A stretch of DNA of 64,000 nucleotides from Arthrobacter sp. AK04 (GCF_021129155.1 NZ_JAJOMC010000013.1:23841-87840), one strand, 5' to 3'. Positions 45,622 to 55,254 are shown, counted from the stretch's first letter. Notes: a model not told the origin generated them from the letters alone. A program made the numbers and translations.

Positions 45622-46449
45622 GTGACCGATCAAGAGTGGACTGTCACCAGTCCCCAGACCATAGACGTGGACGGCGTGACGTCCTTGAAGCTTGGAATGG
45701 TGCAGGGACGTTTCGACGTCGTCACGCACCAGGAGCCCGTCACCCGGCTCGAGATCTCGGATGTGCATGGCGATCCTGTGGCCGTGTCCCTCAGCGGCGG
45801 CCGGCTCGAAGTCCGCCACCAGCTGCACGGCCCCCAGGGCTGGTTCAAGAACCTGATGGGCACTGTCAACCACAACAGCGAAAACTCCGCCGTCATCAGC
45901 ATCGCCGTTCCCGCGCACGTCAGCCTTGAAGCCGGCACCGTCAGCGGCGACGGGCTGGTGTCCGGGGTGACCGGGAACACCCGCCTCAACACGGTATCCG
46001 GGTCAGTCATGGCGGACACCACAAACGGGGAACTGCACGTCCAGACCGTCAGCGGAGAAGTATCAGTCCGCAACCACACGGGCGTCCTGACAGCCAAGAG
46101 CGTCTCCGGCGAAGTGACGGCGTCCGGGCACCTCAGCAACATCCGGGCCAACACCGTCAGCGGGGACATGACCTTCGACCTCCTGGGCTTCACCCATGAT
46201 TTCGGGGCGAACTCGGTTTCGGGAGACCTCACCATCCGGCTGCCCCATGACGTCGGGGTGGACATCGTGGCCAAGTCCGCCAGCGGTGCGGTGGTGATTG
46301 GTGACCAGCGGTACACGGTGGTCGGCGGCAAGGTGGAAACCATCGCAGGCCCTGACGGGCAGCTCATGCTGGTACGTACCAACTCGGTCTCCGGAAAAAC
46401 CTCGATATTCCACAGGTCCGTGGCAGGAACCGCAGAAGCAGGGACCTGA
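45622..46449 (+). CDS. DUF4097 family beta-strand repeat protein
   Basis: This 275-residue protein consists of repeating short beta units with recurrent SGEV/SGDG/SGDM/SGDL motifs (for example VSGDGLVSGVTGNTRLNTVS and SVSGDLTIRLP), the right-handed beta-solenoid pattern of DUF4097 (adhesin-like) proteins. There is no signal peptide or membrane helix. The function is unknown. GTG 45622 has GGAGG upstream. It overlaps padR by one base, so the pair is co-expressed. Confidence 0.85.
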   Translation: MTDQEWTVTSPQTIDVDGVTSLKLGMVQGRFDVVTHQEPVTRLEISDVHGDPVAVSLSGGRLEVRHQLHGPQGWFKNLMGTVNHNSENSAVISIAVPAHVSLEAGTVSGDGLVSGVTGNTRLNTVSGSVMADTTNGELHVQTVSGEVSVRNHTGVLTAKSVSGEVTASGHLSNIRANTVSGDMTFDLLGFTHDFGANSVSGDLTIRLPHDVGVDIVAKSASGAVVIGDQRYTVVGGKVETIAGPDGQLMLVRTNSVSGKTSIFHRSVAGTAEAGT

Positions 46450-47060
46450 TGGCACCGGTCTTTGCGCACGGCGCGCTCCGGTTGTACCTTTTGGCGCTTC
46501 TTGAATCCGGCCCCAAACACGGCTACGAACTCATCAAGGCGCTCAAGGAGCGGTTCGGCGGTACTTATTCCCCCAGCGCCGGCACCATCTACCCCCGGCT
46601 GGGCAAACTTGAGGAGGAAGGCCTGGTGGCCACGGAATCCGCCGGCCGCCGCACGAACTACCGCATCACCGCCTCCGGGCTGGCCGAGCTCAACCGCCGC
46701 CGCGACGAGCTGGCAGGCGTGGAGAGCGAGATCTCAGCCTCCGTCCGCCGGCTGGCGGACAGCCTGCGGGAGGACATCCGCAGCAACATGAGGGGGCTGC
46801 GCGCGGATCTTGCCGCCACTGCTGAGGCGGCCCGTGCTACCGCACTGTCCACGGATTTCAGGGTCCCCGGACGGCTGCCGTCGGAAAGCCAGCGGTCGCT
46901 CAAGGAAGCCGAAATGATGCTCCAGCAATTCCGGGATGACCTTCGGGCCGAGCTTCGGCTGCAGGCAGGCAGGCAGCCGCTCAGTCCCCTTGCGCTGGAA
47001 ACTGTCAGGACGGTGCTGGAACAGGCCGGCATCTCCATCCGCAACTCGCTCAATTCCTAG
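46449..47060 (+). CDS. PadR family transcriptional regulator
   Basis: This 203-residue regulator has a PadR winged HTH (about 1-85; LRLYLLALLESGPKHGYELI and SAGTIYPRLGKLEEEGLV), then a long helical C-terminus typical of the larger PadR subgroup. It probably represses its own operon through the CGATATATCG sites upstream of the DUF4097 gene. PadR proteins usually respond to antimicrobials, phenolics or envelope stress; the ligand here is unknown. Confidence 0.92.
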   Translation: MAPVFAHGALRLYLLALLESGPKHGYELIKALKERFGGTYSPSAGTIYPRLGKLEEEGLVATESAGRRTNYRITASGLAELNRRRDELAGVESEISASVRRLADSLREDIRSNMRGLRADLAATAEAARATALSTDFRVPGRLPSESQRSLKEAEMMLQQFRDDLRAELRLQAGRQPLSPLALETVRTVLEQAGISIRNSLNS

Positions 47061-47185
47061 CCCCACAGCCGCCCGGCCGGCCTCAAGACGCAGGTCATCC
47101 GGCGTTTCCTGGTTCGCGGGCTGCCCCTTGATGTGGGAGACTTGAGGGCAGCTCTTTTGAGTACCAACATTTAAGGAGGCCAGCT

Positions 47186-47260
47186 ATGAGCAAGCGTGCA
47201 CGCAAGCGTCGTGACCGTAAGCGTGGCGGCGCGAACCACGGGAAGCGCCCCAACACCTAG
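47186..47260 (+). CDS. 50S ribosomal protein bL37
   Basis: This 24-residue peptide, MSKRARKRRDRKRGGANHGK followed by RPNT, matches the tiny, very basic actinobacterial ribosomal protein bL37 (ANHGKRPN is its signature end). In mycobacterial ribosome structures bL37 sits near the peptidyl transferase region. AAGGAGG lies seven bases before the ATG. A strong hairpin follows, so it is probably a monocistronic unit. Confidence 0.85.
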   Translation: MSKRARKRRDRKRGGANHGKRPNT

Positions 47261-47285
47261 GCACATGCCAGGAACTACGGTTCAA

Positions 47286-47327
47286 ACAAAGGACCCCGGA
47301 AACCACATGGCTTCCGGGGTCCTTTGT
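47286..47327. terminator. Strong bidirectional terminator between bL37 and rsrA
   Basis: A perfect 16-base stem, ACAAAGGACCCCGGAA with TTCCGGGGTCCTTTGT, encloses a 10-base loop. It is flanked by A-rich and T-rich ends, so it can stop transcription from both convergent sides. Confidence 0.92.
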
Positions 47328-47368
47328 TGTCAGCGGGCTAAGGGCGCCCGCAACGCCCTGGCGCTGTT

Positions 47369-47629
47369 CTAGGCGTCCACCGGCCTGATGGTATGGATCC
47401 GGTCCAGGATGGCGTTCTTCAGGTTCTCCGGAGCAGCCTCGGTGCAGGAGCGTTTAACCATGTTGCGGATGACGCACTCAAGGTCGTACTGCTCCGTGCA
47501 TTCCGGGCAGTCATCAAGGTGGTTCTTGATTTCCGTGATGTCCTCGCGGGTCAGGGCACCATCGAGGTACTCGTAAATGCGTTGCATCCGGCTGTCGTCG
47601 CAGTCGCCCAATCCCTGGCAGTCGCTCAT
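47369..47629 (-). CDS. rsrA: Mycothiol-system anti-sigma-R factor RsrA
   Basis: This 86-residue zinc-containing anti-sigma factor has the ZAS motif HLDDCPEC (HxxxCxxC) plus upstream Cys in [12 protein letters not shown]. Oxidation of these cysteines releases zinc and frees SigR. It overlaps sigR by four bases (ATGA), giving coupled, near-stoichiometric synthesis. Confidence 0.93.
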   Translation of the reverse strand: MSDCQGLGDCDDSRMQRIYEYLDGALTREDITEIKNHLDDCPECTEQYDLECVIRNMVKRSCTEAAPENLKNAILDRIHTIRPVDA

Positions 47630-48390
47630 TTCCTGCTCTCCTGTTGTGTGCTTCCTGCCGCGTCCTGTGGATCAGCGGCCGTCTTGAACCCGCGCTCTGC
47701 GGCGTACTCCCCCAGCATGTCCCGCAGCATCCTCCGGCCGCGGTGGAGCCGGGACATCACCGTACCGATGGGCGTGTTCATGATTTCTGAAATTTCCTTG
47801 TAGGCGAACCCCTCCACATCCGCGAAGTAGACCGCAAGGCGGAATTCCTCCGGAATGTCCTGGAGTGCCCTTTTGACGTCGGAATCCGGAAGGTGGTCCA
47901 ACGCCTCTGCCTCGGCGGAGCGGAGTCCGCTGGAGGTGTGTGACTCGGCCCGCGCCAACTGCCAGTCCTCGATGGTGTCCGAATTGGACTGGAGCGGTTC
48001 ACGCTGCCGCTTTCGGTACAAATTGATGTACGTGTTTGTCAGGATGCGGTACAGCCAGGCCTTGAGGTTGGTCCCGGGCCGGTACTGGTGGAACGCGGAG
48101 AAAGCCTTGGTGTAAGCCTCCTGGACGAGGTCTTCGGCGTCAGAGGGGTTTCTGGCCATGCGCATTGCCGCCGAGTACAGCTGGTCGACATACTGCATCG
48201 CATCGCGTTCAAACCTCAGGCGGCGTTCTTCCACCGACTCGGTGGAAACATCCACCAGGTCCCCGCCGGATTCAGCAGGCGCCGGGGCAGCGGCGGAGCC
48301 CGCAGCCCCAGGACCAGCTGCTGCGCTGCTCTTCGCTTCGCTTTGGGAAGCCTCATACATGGCCGCGACGGCCGGATCCAGGGTGCTCAT
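47626..48390 (-). CDS. sigR: RNA polymerase sigma factor SigR (SigH family, ECF)
   Basis: This group 4 sigma factor directs the thiol-oxidative stress response. Region 2 reads [20 protein letters not shown] and [16 protein letters not shown]; region 4 reads [20 protein letters not shown]. With ATG 48390 it has 254 residues. An in-frame ATG at 48465, and others further up within the same transcript, would add 25 or more residues; Streptomyces SigR is known to have a longer unstable form. A SigR-type promoter lies upstream, so it is probably autoregulated. Confidence 0.9.
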   Translation of the reverse strand: MSTLDPAVAAMYEASQSEAKSSAAAGPGAAGSAAAPAPAESGGDLVDVSTESVEERRLRFERDAMQYVDQLYSAAMRMARNPSDAEDLVQEAYTKAFSAFHQYRPGTNLKAWLYRILTNTYINLYRKRQREPLQSNSDTIEDWQLARAESHTSSGLRSAEAEALDHLPDSDVKRALQDIPEEFRLAVYFADVEGFAYKEISEIMNTPIGTVMSRLHRGRRMLRDMLGEYAAERGFKTAADPQDAAGSTQQESRK

Positions 48391-48642
48391 TGCCTTCAAG
48401 TCTACTGGGAGGCTGCGCGCACGCGGCGAGCCATAGCTCGGGGTTTCAGCCTCCAATGAGTCCATCGCCACCGGGCCTGCTGTTTCAATTCCGTCCAACA
48501 CCCGTGCCAAGGGCACAACTCCGCTCTGCTTGTCCGTCCTGCATCTGCATCTGGCTATCTGCATCCGGAGCTTTTCGGCCGGCAGTTGCATGCTGTAGCC
48601 CATGATTTCCCTGCGGCAGCGCATTCCGGATGCGTCATGAAT

Positions 48643-48669
48643 AACCTCATGCCTTCGGCAAATATTCCC
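48643..48669 (-). promoter_or_regulatory. SigR-type autoregulatory promoter
   Basis: On the minus strand GGGAAT (48669-48664) and GTT (48645-48643) are separated by exactly 18 bases, matching the SigR/SigH consensus GGGAAT-N18-GTT. It lies about 250 bases upstream of the preferred sigR start. Confidence 0.8.
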
Positions 48670-48735
48670 CAAAAGTGCAAGACTAGAACGGACTCCGCCG
48701 CTTTCGACGCGGTTCGTCCATCCAGGAGGAAATCC

Positions 48736-49284
48736 ATGTCCTTTTTCCGCACGCTCGCCCGCCCCATGCTGGCCTCCAGTTTCGTCATCGCCGGAGTGGA
48801 TAAGCTCAAGAACGCCGATGACACAGCGCAGCAGCTTTCCCCGCTGCTTCGCAAGGCGGCCGCGTCCCTGCCCTTCAAGTCAGACGAGAAAACCCTGGCC
48901 CGCGTCATCGGCGGAACACAGGTGGGCGCCGGCGTGCTTTTCGGACTGGGCAAATTCTCCAGGTTGTCGGCCACGCTGCTCACGGTGATCTCCCTGCTGA
49001 ACACCTTTGTTGAGTGGCGCAGTGCGGATATCAGCACCAAGGAAGGGCGGGAGAACCGCCGTAACCAGCTGCTGAAGAATCTGTCCCTGAGCGGCGGCGC
49101 CCTGCTGGCGTCCGTTGACACAGCCGGCAAGCCGGGCCTGGCCTGGCGCGCGGAACACCTGGCGGCAGACGCCCGCAAGGGTGCCTCGCACCTGGCAGCG
49201 GACGCACGCAAGACAACCAACAAGAAGCTCCACAAGGCAGACAAGGTTGTACGGCGCGCTGTGGAACAGGCCACGGGGGCATAA
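48736..49284 (+). CDS. DoxX family membrane protein
   Basis: This 182-residue protein begins [20 protein letters not shown], a standard DoxX start, with about four membrane helices, then a basic C-terminal tail of Ala/Lys/Arg-rich repeats ([18 protein letters not shown]). In mycobacteria a DoxX protein works with SodA and a thiosulfate:rhodanese partner in redox resistance. Here it diverges from sigR across a shared regulatory region. AGGAGGA lies before the ATG. Confidence 0.9.
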   Translation: MSFFRTLARPMLASSFVIAGVDKLKNADDTAQQLSPLLRKAAASLPFKSDEKTLARVIGGTQVGAGVLFGLGKFSRLSATLLTVISLLNTFVEWRSADISTKEGRENRRNQLLKNLSLSGGALLASVDTAGKPGLAWRAEHLAADARKGASHLAADARKTTNKKLHKADKVVRRAVEQATGA

Positions 49285-49290
49285 CAACGC

Positions 49291-50679
49291 ATGACCGCAG
49301 CAGCCGATGTCCGGGATGACTCCGGAATGCATGTTCCCCACTGGCCGGCACCCTTCGCATCCCGGCCCGTCGACGCCACCGTCACGGTTCCCGGTTCCAA
49401 GTCCCTGACCAACAGGTACCTGGTTCTTGCCGCTTTGGCCGACGGACCGTCCCGGCTCCGCGTACCCCTGCATTCGAGGGACTCAGCGCTCATGATCGAG
49501 GCACTACGGCAGTTGGGCGCCACCATTACGGAGGTTCCCGGCGACGGTGCGTTCGGGCCCGACCTGGAGGTGGTTCCGTTGGACCCGGATGCTGCATCAC
49601 CCCTCACGAGGATCGACTGCGGGCTTGCGGGTACGGTTATGCGGTTCGTTCCGCCGCTGGCTGCGTTGCGGAACGGCGAAAGCGTGTTCGACGGCGACCC
49701 CCACGCCCGCAAACGGCCGATGGGGACGACCATCGAAGCGCTCTCGGCGCTTGGTGTCACCGTTTCCGCAGAAGAGGGCGGCACGCCGTCATCCCTGCCC
49801 TTCGTGGTGGAGGGCACCGGCGAGGTCCGCGGCGGCCACCTGGTCATCGATGCCAGCGCGTCTTCCCAGTTCGTTTCGGCGCTGCTCCTGGTGGGGGCAA
49901 GGTTCACCGAGGGCCTGCACCTGGAACATGTGGGCAAGGCGGTGCCCAGCCTGGACCACATCAACATGACCGTGGCAGTCCTGCGCGGCGCCGGGGTTGC
50001 TGTCGATGACTCGGTGCCCAACCACTGGGTGGTCAGCCCCGGCCCCATCCGCGCCTTCGACCAGCGGATCGAGCAGGACCTGTCCAACGCCGGCCCCTTC
50101 CTGGCCGCCGCCTTGGCCTCCCGCGGAACGGTGCGGATCCCGGGCTGGCCGGACGAAACGCAGCAGGTTGGTGACCTCTGGCGCAGCATCCTGGCCGCCA
50201 TGGGCGCCGAGGTTACCCTGCACGACGGCGTCCTCACGGTCACCGGCGGCCCCCACATCAAGGGCGGAGACTTCGCGGACACCAGCGAACTCGCGCCCAC
50301 CGTAGCCGCCCTGTGCGCGCTGGCCACGGGCCCCTCCCGGCTCACCGGCATCGCACACCTGCGGGGACACGAGACAGACCGGCTGGCGGCGCTTGTCACA
50401 GAGATCAACCGCCTGGGCGGTGACGCAGAGGAAACCAGCGATGGACTGGTGATCCGGCCCGCAAAGCTGCATGCCGGCGTCGTCCACAGCTACGCTGACC
50501 ACCGCATGGCCACCGCAGGGGCCATCCTTGGCCTGGCTGTGGAAGGCGTCCAGGTGGAGGACATCGGCACCACGGCCAAGACCATGCCGGATTTCCCCCG
50601 GCTGTGGGCAGGCATGCTGGCGCAGAACGGCCCTGCCGAAACGGCATCGGAAGGTTCCAGCGGTGGCGCGGAGCACTGA
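49291..50679 (+). CDS. aroA: 3-phosphoshikimate 1-carboxyvinyltransferase (EPSP synthase)
   Basis: This 462-residue enzyme joins shikimate-3-phosphate and phosphoenolpyruvate in aromatic amino acid synthesis. Family motifs are [31 protein letters not shown] (in place of LGNAGTAMRP), HARKRPMGT, and near the end [11 protein letters not shown] and [13 protein letters not shown]. The variant second motif is common in actinobacteria. It begins six bases after DoxX and its end overlaps rsgA by 17 bases. Confidence 0.95.
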   Translation: MTAAADVRDDSGMHVPHWPAPFASRPVDATVTVPGSKSLTNRYLVLAALADGPSRLRVPLHSRDSALMIEALRQLGATITEVPGDGAFGPDLEVVPLDPDAASPLTRIDCGLAGTVMRFVPPLAALRNGESVFDGDPHARKRPMGTTIEALSALGVTVSAEEGGTPSSLPFVVEGTGEVRGGHLVIDASASSQFVSALLLVGARFTEGLHLEHVGKAVPSLDHINMTVAVLRGAGVAVDDSVPNHWVVSPGPIRAFDQRIEQDLSNAGPFLAAALASRGTVRIPGWPDETQQVGDLWRSILAAMGAEVTLHDGVLTVTGGPHIKGGDFADTSELAPTVAALCALATGPSRLTGIAHLRGHETDRLAALVTEINRLGGDAEETSDGLVIRPAKLHAGVVHSYADHRMATAGAILGLAVEGVQVEDIGTTAKTMPDFPRLWAGMLAQNGPAETASEGSSGGAEH

Positions 50680-51778
50680 CTCCTGGGATGAATCGGACGT
50701 CCGGATCCGGCCCAGCAAGAAGGGCTCCCGGCCCCGCACCAAGGACAGGCCCAGCCATGACGACGCCGTCACGGGGCGCATCATTACCGTCGACCGGGGC
50801 AGGTACACCGCCGTGGTGGGAGAGGATTCGGGCAACGAAAGGATAGTCATTGCTGCCCGGGCCCGGGAACTCCGCCGGAACCCGGTAGTCGCCGGAGACT
50901 TCGTCTCGCTGGTCGGCGACGTCTCCGGGGAGCCGGACACCCTGGCGCGCCTGGTGAAGATCCAGGACCGCAAGACCCTGCTGCGGCGCAGCGCCGACGA
51001 CACGGACCCCGTTGAACGGGCAGTGGTGGCCAATGCCGACCAGCTGGTGATTGTGGTGGCAGCAGCCAACCCTGAACCACGGACCGGCTTTATCGACCGT
51101 GCCCTGGTGGCAGCGTACGACGCCGGCATCGATCCGATCCTGCTGGTCACGAAGGCGGACGTCAAAGACCCTGCGGAGCTGCTGTCCAACTACACCCATC
51201 TGGACTTTCCCGTGATCATCAGCCGGACCGCCGATTCCAGCGCTTCCGGCATTGACGCCCGTTCCGATGACGGCCTGTCTGCGCGGCTGGACATCTCCGC
51301 CGTCGCCGAGATGCGCGGCCACCTGGACGGCAAGGTCACCGTGATGCTTGGGCATTCCGGCGTTGGGAAGTCAACCATGGTCAACGCACTGACCGGGGCG
51401 GAACGGGCTACCGGCGGAGTGAACGCCGTGACGGGCCGCGGGCGGCACACGTCGTCGTCGGCCCTTGCGCTGAAGCTCGCGGACGCGCCCTCCGGAAGCT
51501 GGATCATCGACACCCCCGGCATCCGCTCCTTTGGCCTGGCGCACGTGGACCCCGACCGGATCCTCCGTTCCTTCCCGGACCTCTCCCCCGGCATAGACGA
51601 CTGTGAGCGCGGGTGCAAGCACACCGCCACCGCAGTCAACTGCGGGCTGGACGCATGGGTGGGCGCGGGGCACGCCGGCCCCACCGGAGCAGCGAGGCTG
51701 GGGTCCCTGCGGCGCCTCCTCGGCACGGACCCGAGGATGGAAGCCCAGGAGGCCAAGGAACTAGGCAGCGTCACCTGA
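50663..51778 (+). CDS. rsgA: Small ribosomal subunit biogenesis GTPase RsgA
   Basis: This 371-residue circularly permuted GTPase matures the 30S subunit. Motifs appear in permuted order: G4 LLVTKADV, G1 [11 protein letters not shown]3 [10 protein letters not shown], then the zinc finger [14 protein letters not shown]. An OB-fold precedes the GTPase domain. GTG 50663 has GGAAGG nine bases upstream and gives a normal family length; it lies inside the end of aroA. Confidence 0.94.
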   Translation: MARSTDSWDESDVRIRPSKKGSRPRTKDRPSHDDAVTGRIITVDRGRYTAVVGEDSGNERIVIAARARELRRNPVVAGDFVSLVGDVSGEPDTLARLVKIQDRKTLLRRSADDTDPVERAVVANADQLVIVVAAANPEPRTGFIDRALVAAYDAGIDPILLVTKADVKDPAELLSNYTHLDFPVIISRTADSSASGIDARSDDGLSARLDISAVAEMRGHLDGKVTVMLGHSGVGKSTMVNALTGAERATGGVNAVTGRGRHTSSSALALKLADAPSGSWIIDTPGIRSFGLAHVDPDRILRSFPDLSPGIDDCERGCKHTATAVNCGLDAWVGAGHAGPTGAARLGSLRRLLGTDPRMEAQEAKELGSVT

Positions 51779-51813
51779 CGGGCCCGCTTCCCGGCAGAAC
51801 GGCGCGCAGACGG

Positions 51814-51819
51814 TAGTTT
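51814..51819 (+). promoter_or_regulatory. -10 box of a probable leaderless hisN transcript
   Basis: TAGTTT ends six bases before ATG 51826. The intervening GGAACC could be mistaken for a Shine-Dalgarno sequence but directly abuts the start. Confidence 0.4.
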
Positions 51820-51825
51820 GGAACC

Positions 51826-52638
51826 ATGATCCAACCCGCTTCGAGCTACAACGATGACCTGCGCCTGGCCCATGTCCTGGCCGATTCCGTGGATGACCAG
51901 ACCATGAGCCGCTTCAAGGCCCAGGACCTCCACATTGAGACCAAGCCGGACCTGACGCCCGTCACCGATGCGGACAAGGCAGCCGAGGAAGCCATCCGCG
52001 GCCAGCTCTCCCGCTCCCGTCCCCGCGATGCCGTCCTCGGCGAGGAGTTCGGCAGCACGGGGCATGGGTCGCGGCGGTGGATTATCGACCCCATTGACGG
52101 CACCAAGAACTTCGTCCGGGGCGTCCCGGTCTGGGCCACCCTGATCGCGCTGGTGGATGAGGGCGAACCGGTGGTGGGCGTGGTCAGCGCGCCTGCCCTT
52201 GGCAAGCGTTGGTGGGCCGCCAAGGGCATGGGAGCCTACATGGGGCGTTCCCTTGCCGCAGCAACCCGCCTCCGGGTGTCCAATGTTTCCAGCCTGTCGG
52301 ATGCTTCCCTTTCCTACTCGAGCCTTGGCGGCTGGAAGGAACGCGGAAACCTTGACGAATTCCTGGGGCTCACCGAGGACGTGTGGCGGACCAGGGCCTT
52401 TGGGGACTTCTGGTCCTACTGCATGGTGGCCGAGGGTTCGGTGGACATCGCCTGTGAACCTGAACTGAATCTTTACGACATGGCCGCGCTGGTGCCCATT
52501 GTGGTGGAAGCGGGGGGCCGCTTTACCTCGCTGGAAGGCGAGGACGGTCCGTTCGGCGGGAACGCCCTGGCCACGAATTCCATCCTCCACTCGGAGGTGC
52601 TGCGGCGCCTAAACCCGAATCTGGACGACCTCCTCTAG
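51826..52638 (+). CDS. hisN: Histidinol-phosphatase (inositol monophosphatase family)
   Basis: This 270-residue Mg-dependent phosphatase has the metal motifs LGEEFG and [16 protein letters not shown] and a C-terminal [17 protein letters not shown]. Actinobacterial HisN, the last phosphatase of histidine synthesis, belongs to this family and is often encoded near aroA-rsgA as here. A general inositol monophosphatase is the alternative. Confidence 0.87.
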   Translation: MIQPASSYNDDLRLAHVLADSVDDQTMSRFKAQDLHIETKPDLTPVTDADKAAEEAIRGQLSRSRPRDAVLGEEFGSTGHGSRRWIIDPIDGTKNFVRGVPVWATLIALVDEGEPVVGVVSAPALGKRWWAAKGMGAYMGRSLAAATRLRVSNVSSLSDASLSYSSLGGWKERGNLDEFLGLTEDVWRTRAFGDFWSYCMVAEGSVDIACEPELNLYDMAALVPIVVEAGGRFTSLEGEDGPFGGNALATNSILHSEVLRRLNPNLDDLL

Positions 52639-52657
52639 TCCACGCAGCACGAATAAT

Positions 52658-52695
52658 CGACGGCGGGCGCCCTCGAAAGGAGGCGTCCGCCGTCG
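52658..52695 (+). terminator. Terminator downstream of hisN
   Basis: CGACGGCGG pairs with CCGCCGTCG, extended by GCGCC/GGCGT, around CTCGAAAGG. It begins 20 bases after the hisN stop. Confidence 0.8.
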
Positions 52696-52797
52696 TGATA
52701 TTCGGCGCCGGAGTTCCTTTTCAACCGCTCGTAACAAAGCCCTTAACATTTCTGCGGGCTTTTAACCTTCGCGGCCCATGTTCTACGCTCTTAAGCA

Positions 52798-52909
52798 GGT
52801 CACGAGTGCCAGCGCAAAACCCCGGTTTGCTGGCCGGCAACCCTCCATTCGCGGTGGGGTGCCCCGGGTGACGACCAGGCCGGTCCGGAAGGGATGCGGC
52901 AAGCGCGGA
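52798..52909 (+). ncRNA. SAM-IV riboswitch
   Basis: The sequence closely follows the actinobacterial SAM-IV aptamer: GGTCACGAGTGCCAGCG, then CCCCGGTTTGCTGGCCGGCA, ACCCTCC, GGTGGGGTGCCCCGGGTGA and CGACC closing P1, followed by GCGGCAAGCGCGG that forms the distal pseudoknot. The closing stem pairs GGTC with GACC. It ends 36 bases before the downstream GTG, so SAM binding probably blocks initiation or causes early termination. It controls a PLP enzyme rather than a standard methionine gene. Confidence 0.93.
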
Positions 52910-52945
52910 TTCCTGCACGGGGTCCTGTTTTGAAGTGAGGTCTCT

Positions 52946-54370
52946 GTGACTACTGCCATCGTCTCCCCCAATGCCGCTGTCCAGCCTGCCACCACTGCCC
53001 TTCTGGACCAGTGGCAGGCTGTCGCTGGCCGCCCGCTCGCCGCCGTCAGCGGTGCCGAAATCCAGGCTCCGCTGATCCACGGCGGCCACGTCCGCTACGC
53101 CAACCTGGATTATGGCGCGTCCGCTCCCGCCCTCTCGGTGGTGTCGGCCTACCTCAACGAGATCCTGCCCTTCTACGCGAGCGTCCATCGCGGTGCGGGC
53201 TACGCCTCCCAGATCAGCACCTCGGTTTACGAGAATGCCCGTGCGATCGTCCGCGAGTTCGTGGGCGGCCGCCCGGACGATTCGGTGATCTTCACCCGGA
53301 ACACCACAGATTCCCTGAACCTGCTGGCGGGCTGCCTGCCGGCCACCGACGGGCGGCCGGACGGCGACGTCCTTTACCTCGACATCGAGCACCATGCCAA
53401 CCTGCTTCCGTGGCAGGGCGTCCCCCACCGCAGCATCGTGGCAGCGGATACCATTGCCGGAACCATTGACGCCGTCCGTGCGGAGCTGCAACAGGGCAGC
53501 GTGAGCCTGCTCGCCGTGACCGGGGCTTCCAACGTAACCGGCGAAATCCTCCCCATCCGCGCCCTTGCCGCGCTGGCGCACGAGCACGGCGCACGGATCG
53601 CTGTGGACGCGGCCCAGCTGGCGCCGCACCGGCGCGTCGACATCACCGTGGACGAAGTCGACTACCTCGCCTTCTCGGGCCACAAGCTGTACGCACCCTT
53701 TGGTGCCGGCGTGCTGGTTGGCCGGCCGGACTGGCTCGACGCCGGCACACCGCACCTCGCAGGCGGAGGCGCCGTCAAGGAAGCAAGGCTCGACGGCGTC
53801 AGCTGGGCAACCGGTCCGGCCCGCCACGAGGGCGGATCACCCAACGTGCTCGGTGCGGCGACGCTGGCCCGGGCAACGCAGGTCATCGCGGAACTGGACC
53901 AGGACCGCTGGCACGCCCACGAGTCCGCCATCCGTTCGTTCCTGGTGGAAGGCCTGCAGGAGATCGACGGCGTGACCGTCCACCAGATCTTCAAGGACAC
54001 CAACCCGGACACCGACACGATCGGCGTGGTCAACTTCTCCGTGGAAGGATACGACGCCGGCCTGGTGGCCGCCTACCTGTCGGCCGAACACGGGGTGGGC
54101 CTGCGCGACGGCCGGTTCTGCGCGCACCCGCTGCTGAAGCGGCTGGGACTTCCGTCCGGTTCCCTTCGGGCCAGCTTCGGCGTCGGCTCAAGGCTGGAAG
54201 ATGCCGAGCGGCTGCTGGCTGGCATCCGGGACCTTCGGAGCAAGGGCCTGGGCTGGGACTATGTGGTGGACGCGGGCCGCTGGGTTCCCGCCAATGACAA
54301 CCGTACATACCCCCATTGGGCGCCCAACACCCCGGGAACAGCCGGCGCCGCGCCCTGCCTCGACGACTGA
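52946..54370 (+). CDS. Class V aminotransferase-fold PLP enzyme (cysteine desulfurase-like)
   Basis: This 474-residue protein has the PLP lysine in FSGHKLYAPFGAGVL, the cofactor segment TGASNVTGEILPI, IEHHANLLPW and a possible persulfide cysteine in LRDGRFCAHPLL. This fits the SufS/CsdA-like branch, though it is longer than classical desulfurases. It is directly under a SAM-IV riboswitch, so its product probably feeds sulfur amino acid or SAM metabolism. The exact reaction cannot be read from sequence. The start is GTG 52946. Confidence 0.85.
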   Translation: MTTAIVSPNAAVQPATTALLDQWQAVAGRPLAAVSGAEIQAPLIHGGHVRYANLDYGASAPALSVVSAYLNEILPFYASVHRGAGYASQISTSVYENARAIVREFVGGRPDDSVIFTRNTTDSLNLLAGCLPATDGRPDGDVLYLDIEHHANLLPWQGVPHRSIVAADTIAGTIDAVRAELQQGSVSLLAVTGASNVTGEILPIRALAALAHEHGARIAVDAAQLAPHRRVDITVDEVDYLAFSGHKLYAPFGAGVLVGRPDWLDAGTPHLAGGGAVKEARLDGVSWATGPARHEGGSPNVLGAATLARATQVIAELDQDRWHAHESAIRSFLVEGLQEIDGVTVHQIFKDTNPDTDTIGVVNFSVEGYDAGLVAAYLSAEHGVGLRDGRFCAHPLLKRLGLPSGSLRASFGVGSRLEDAERLLAGIRDLRSKGLGWDYVVDAGRWVPANDNRTYPHWAPNTPGTAGAAPCLDD

Positions 54371-54459
54371 CCTGGGGCCGGCCTGTCGGCCGGCGCCCTG
54401 CTGCAGCTCATGCGGTAAATTCGGAGGACACTAAAAGTACCGGATGAAGGAGGCCGCGC

Positions 54460-55218
54460 GTGGCACGGGGTGGCCCACGGCTGGATCACGGCCGGCGCCG
54501 GGAGCTCGGCCTGAGCTTCCAGGATGGCGGCAAGCACTACCAGCAGGTGCGGCCCGGCTACCCTGCCGACTCAGCGCGCTGGCTGGTGCCTCCCGCGGCC
54601 CGCGATGCACTCGACGTTGGCGCCGGCACCGGCAAATTCACCGAACTGCTGCTGGGCCTGGGGCTGTCCGTCACGGCCGTCGACCCCTCAGCGGACATGC
54701 TCAGGCAGTTGGCCGAGCACTATCCCGCCGCCACGGCTGTCCTTGGTACCGCGGAGGCGACCGGCCTGCCTGACGAGGCCTTCGACGTCGTTACCGTAGC
54801 CCAGGCCTGGCACTGGTGCGATGCGTTGCGGGCGAGCACGGAACTTGCCCGCGTCCTCCGCCCGCACGGAACGCTGGGACTGGTCTGGAACCAGCTGGAC
54901 ACGTCGGTTCCCTGGGTCCACCGGCTCTCCAGGATCATGCATGCCGGGGATGTCTACAAACCCGGCCACCGTCCGCTCATAGGACCCGAGTTTGAGGCGC
55001 TGGAGGAGCATGTCACGCACTGGCAGGACTCCGTCACAACCGCGGACCTGATGGAACTGACGAAATCCCGCAGCTATTACCTGCGCGCCGGTGAGGCCAC
55101 CCGGGCGAAGGTGCTTGCGAACCTTGACTGGTATCTCCATGACCACCTCGGCCACGGGCCGGACGAGGTACTGGAGCTGCCGTACCTGACACTGACATGG
55201 CGGGCGGTCAGGGCATGA
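54460..55218 (+). CDS. Class I SAM-dependent methyltransferase
   Basis: This 252-residue protein has motif I ALDVGAGTGKFTELLLGLG, VDPSADMLRQL and VTVAQAWHWC, placing it in the Methyltransf_11 family near ubiquinone/biotin-type methyltransferases. The substrate is unknown. AAGGAGG lies six bases before GTG 54460. It begins 90 bases after the riboswitch-controlled enzyme with no clear terminator between, so both may respond to SAM. Confidence 0.88.
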   Translation: MARGGPRLDHGRRRELGLSFQDGGKHYQQVRPGYPADSARWLVPPAARDALDVGAGTGKFTELLLGLGLSVTAVDPSADMLRQLAEHYPAATAVLGTAEATGLPDEAFDVVTVAQAWHWCDALRASTELARVLRPHGTLGLVWNQLDTSVPWVHRLSRIMHAGDVYKPGHRPLIGPEFEALEEHVTHWQDSVTTADLMELTKSRSYYLRAGEATRAKVLANLDWYLHDHLGHGPDEVLELPYLTLTWRAVRA

Positions 55219-55254
55219 GCGGCTGGCAGCCCGCGCGTGGGCAGGGGCAGCCGG

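Noticed and set aside
49597..49660. Apparently altered EPSP synthase substrate motif (CGLAGTVMR instead of LGNAGTAMR)
   Set aside because: This variant is usual in actinobacterial AroA, so it is not evidence of unusual function or herbicide adaptation.
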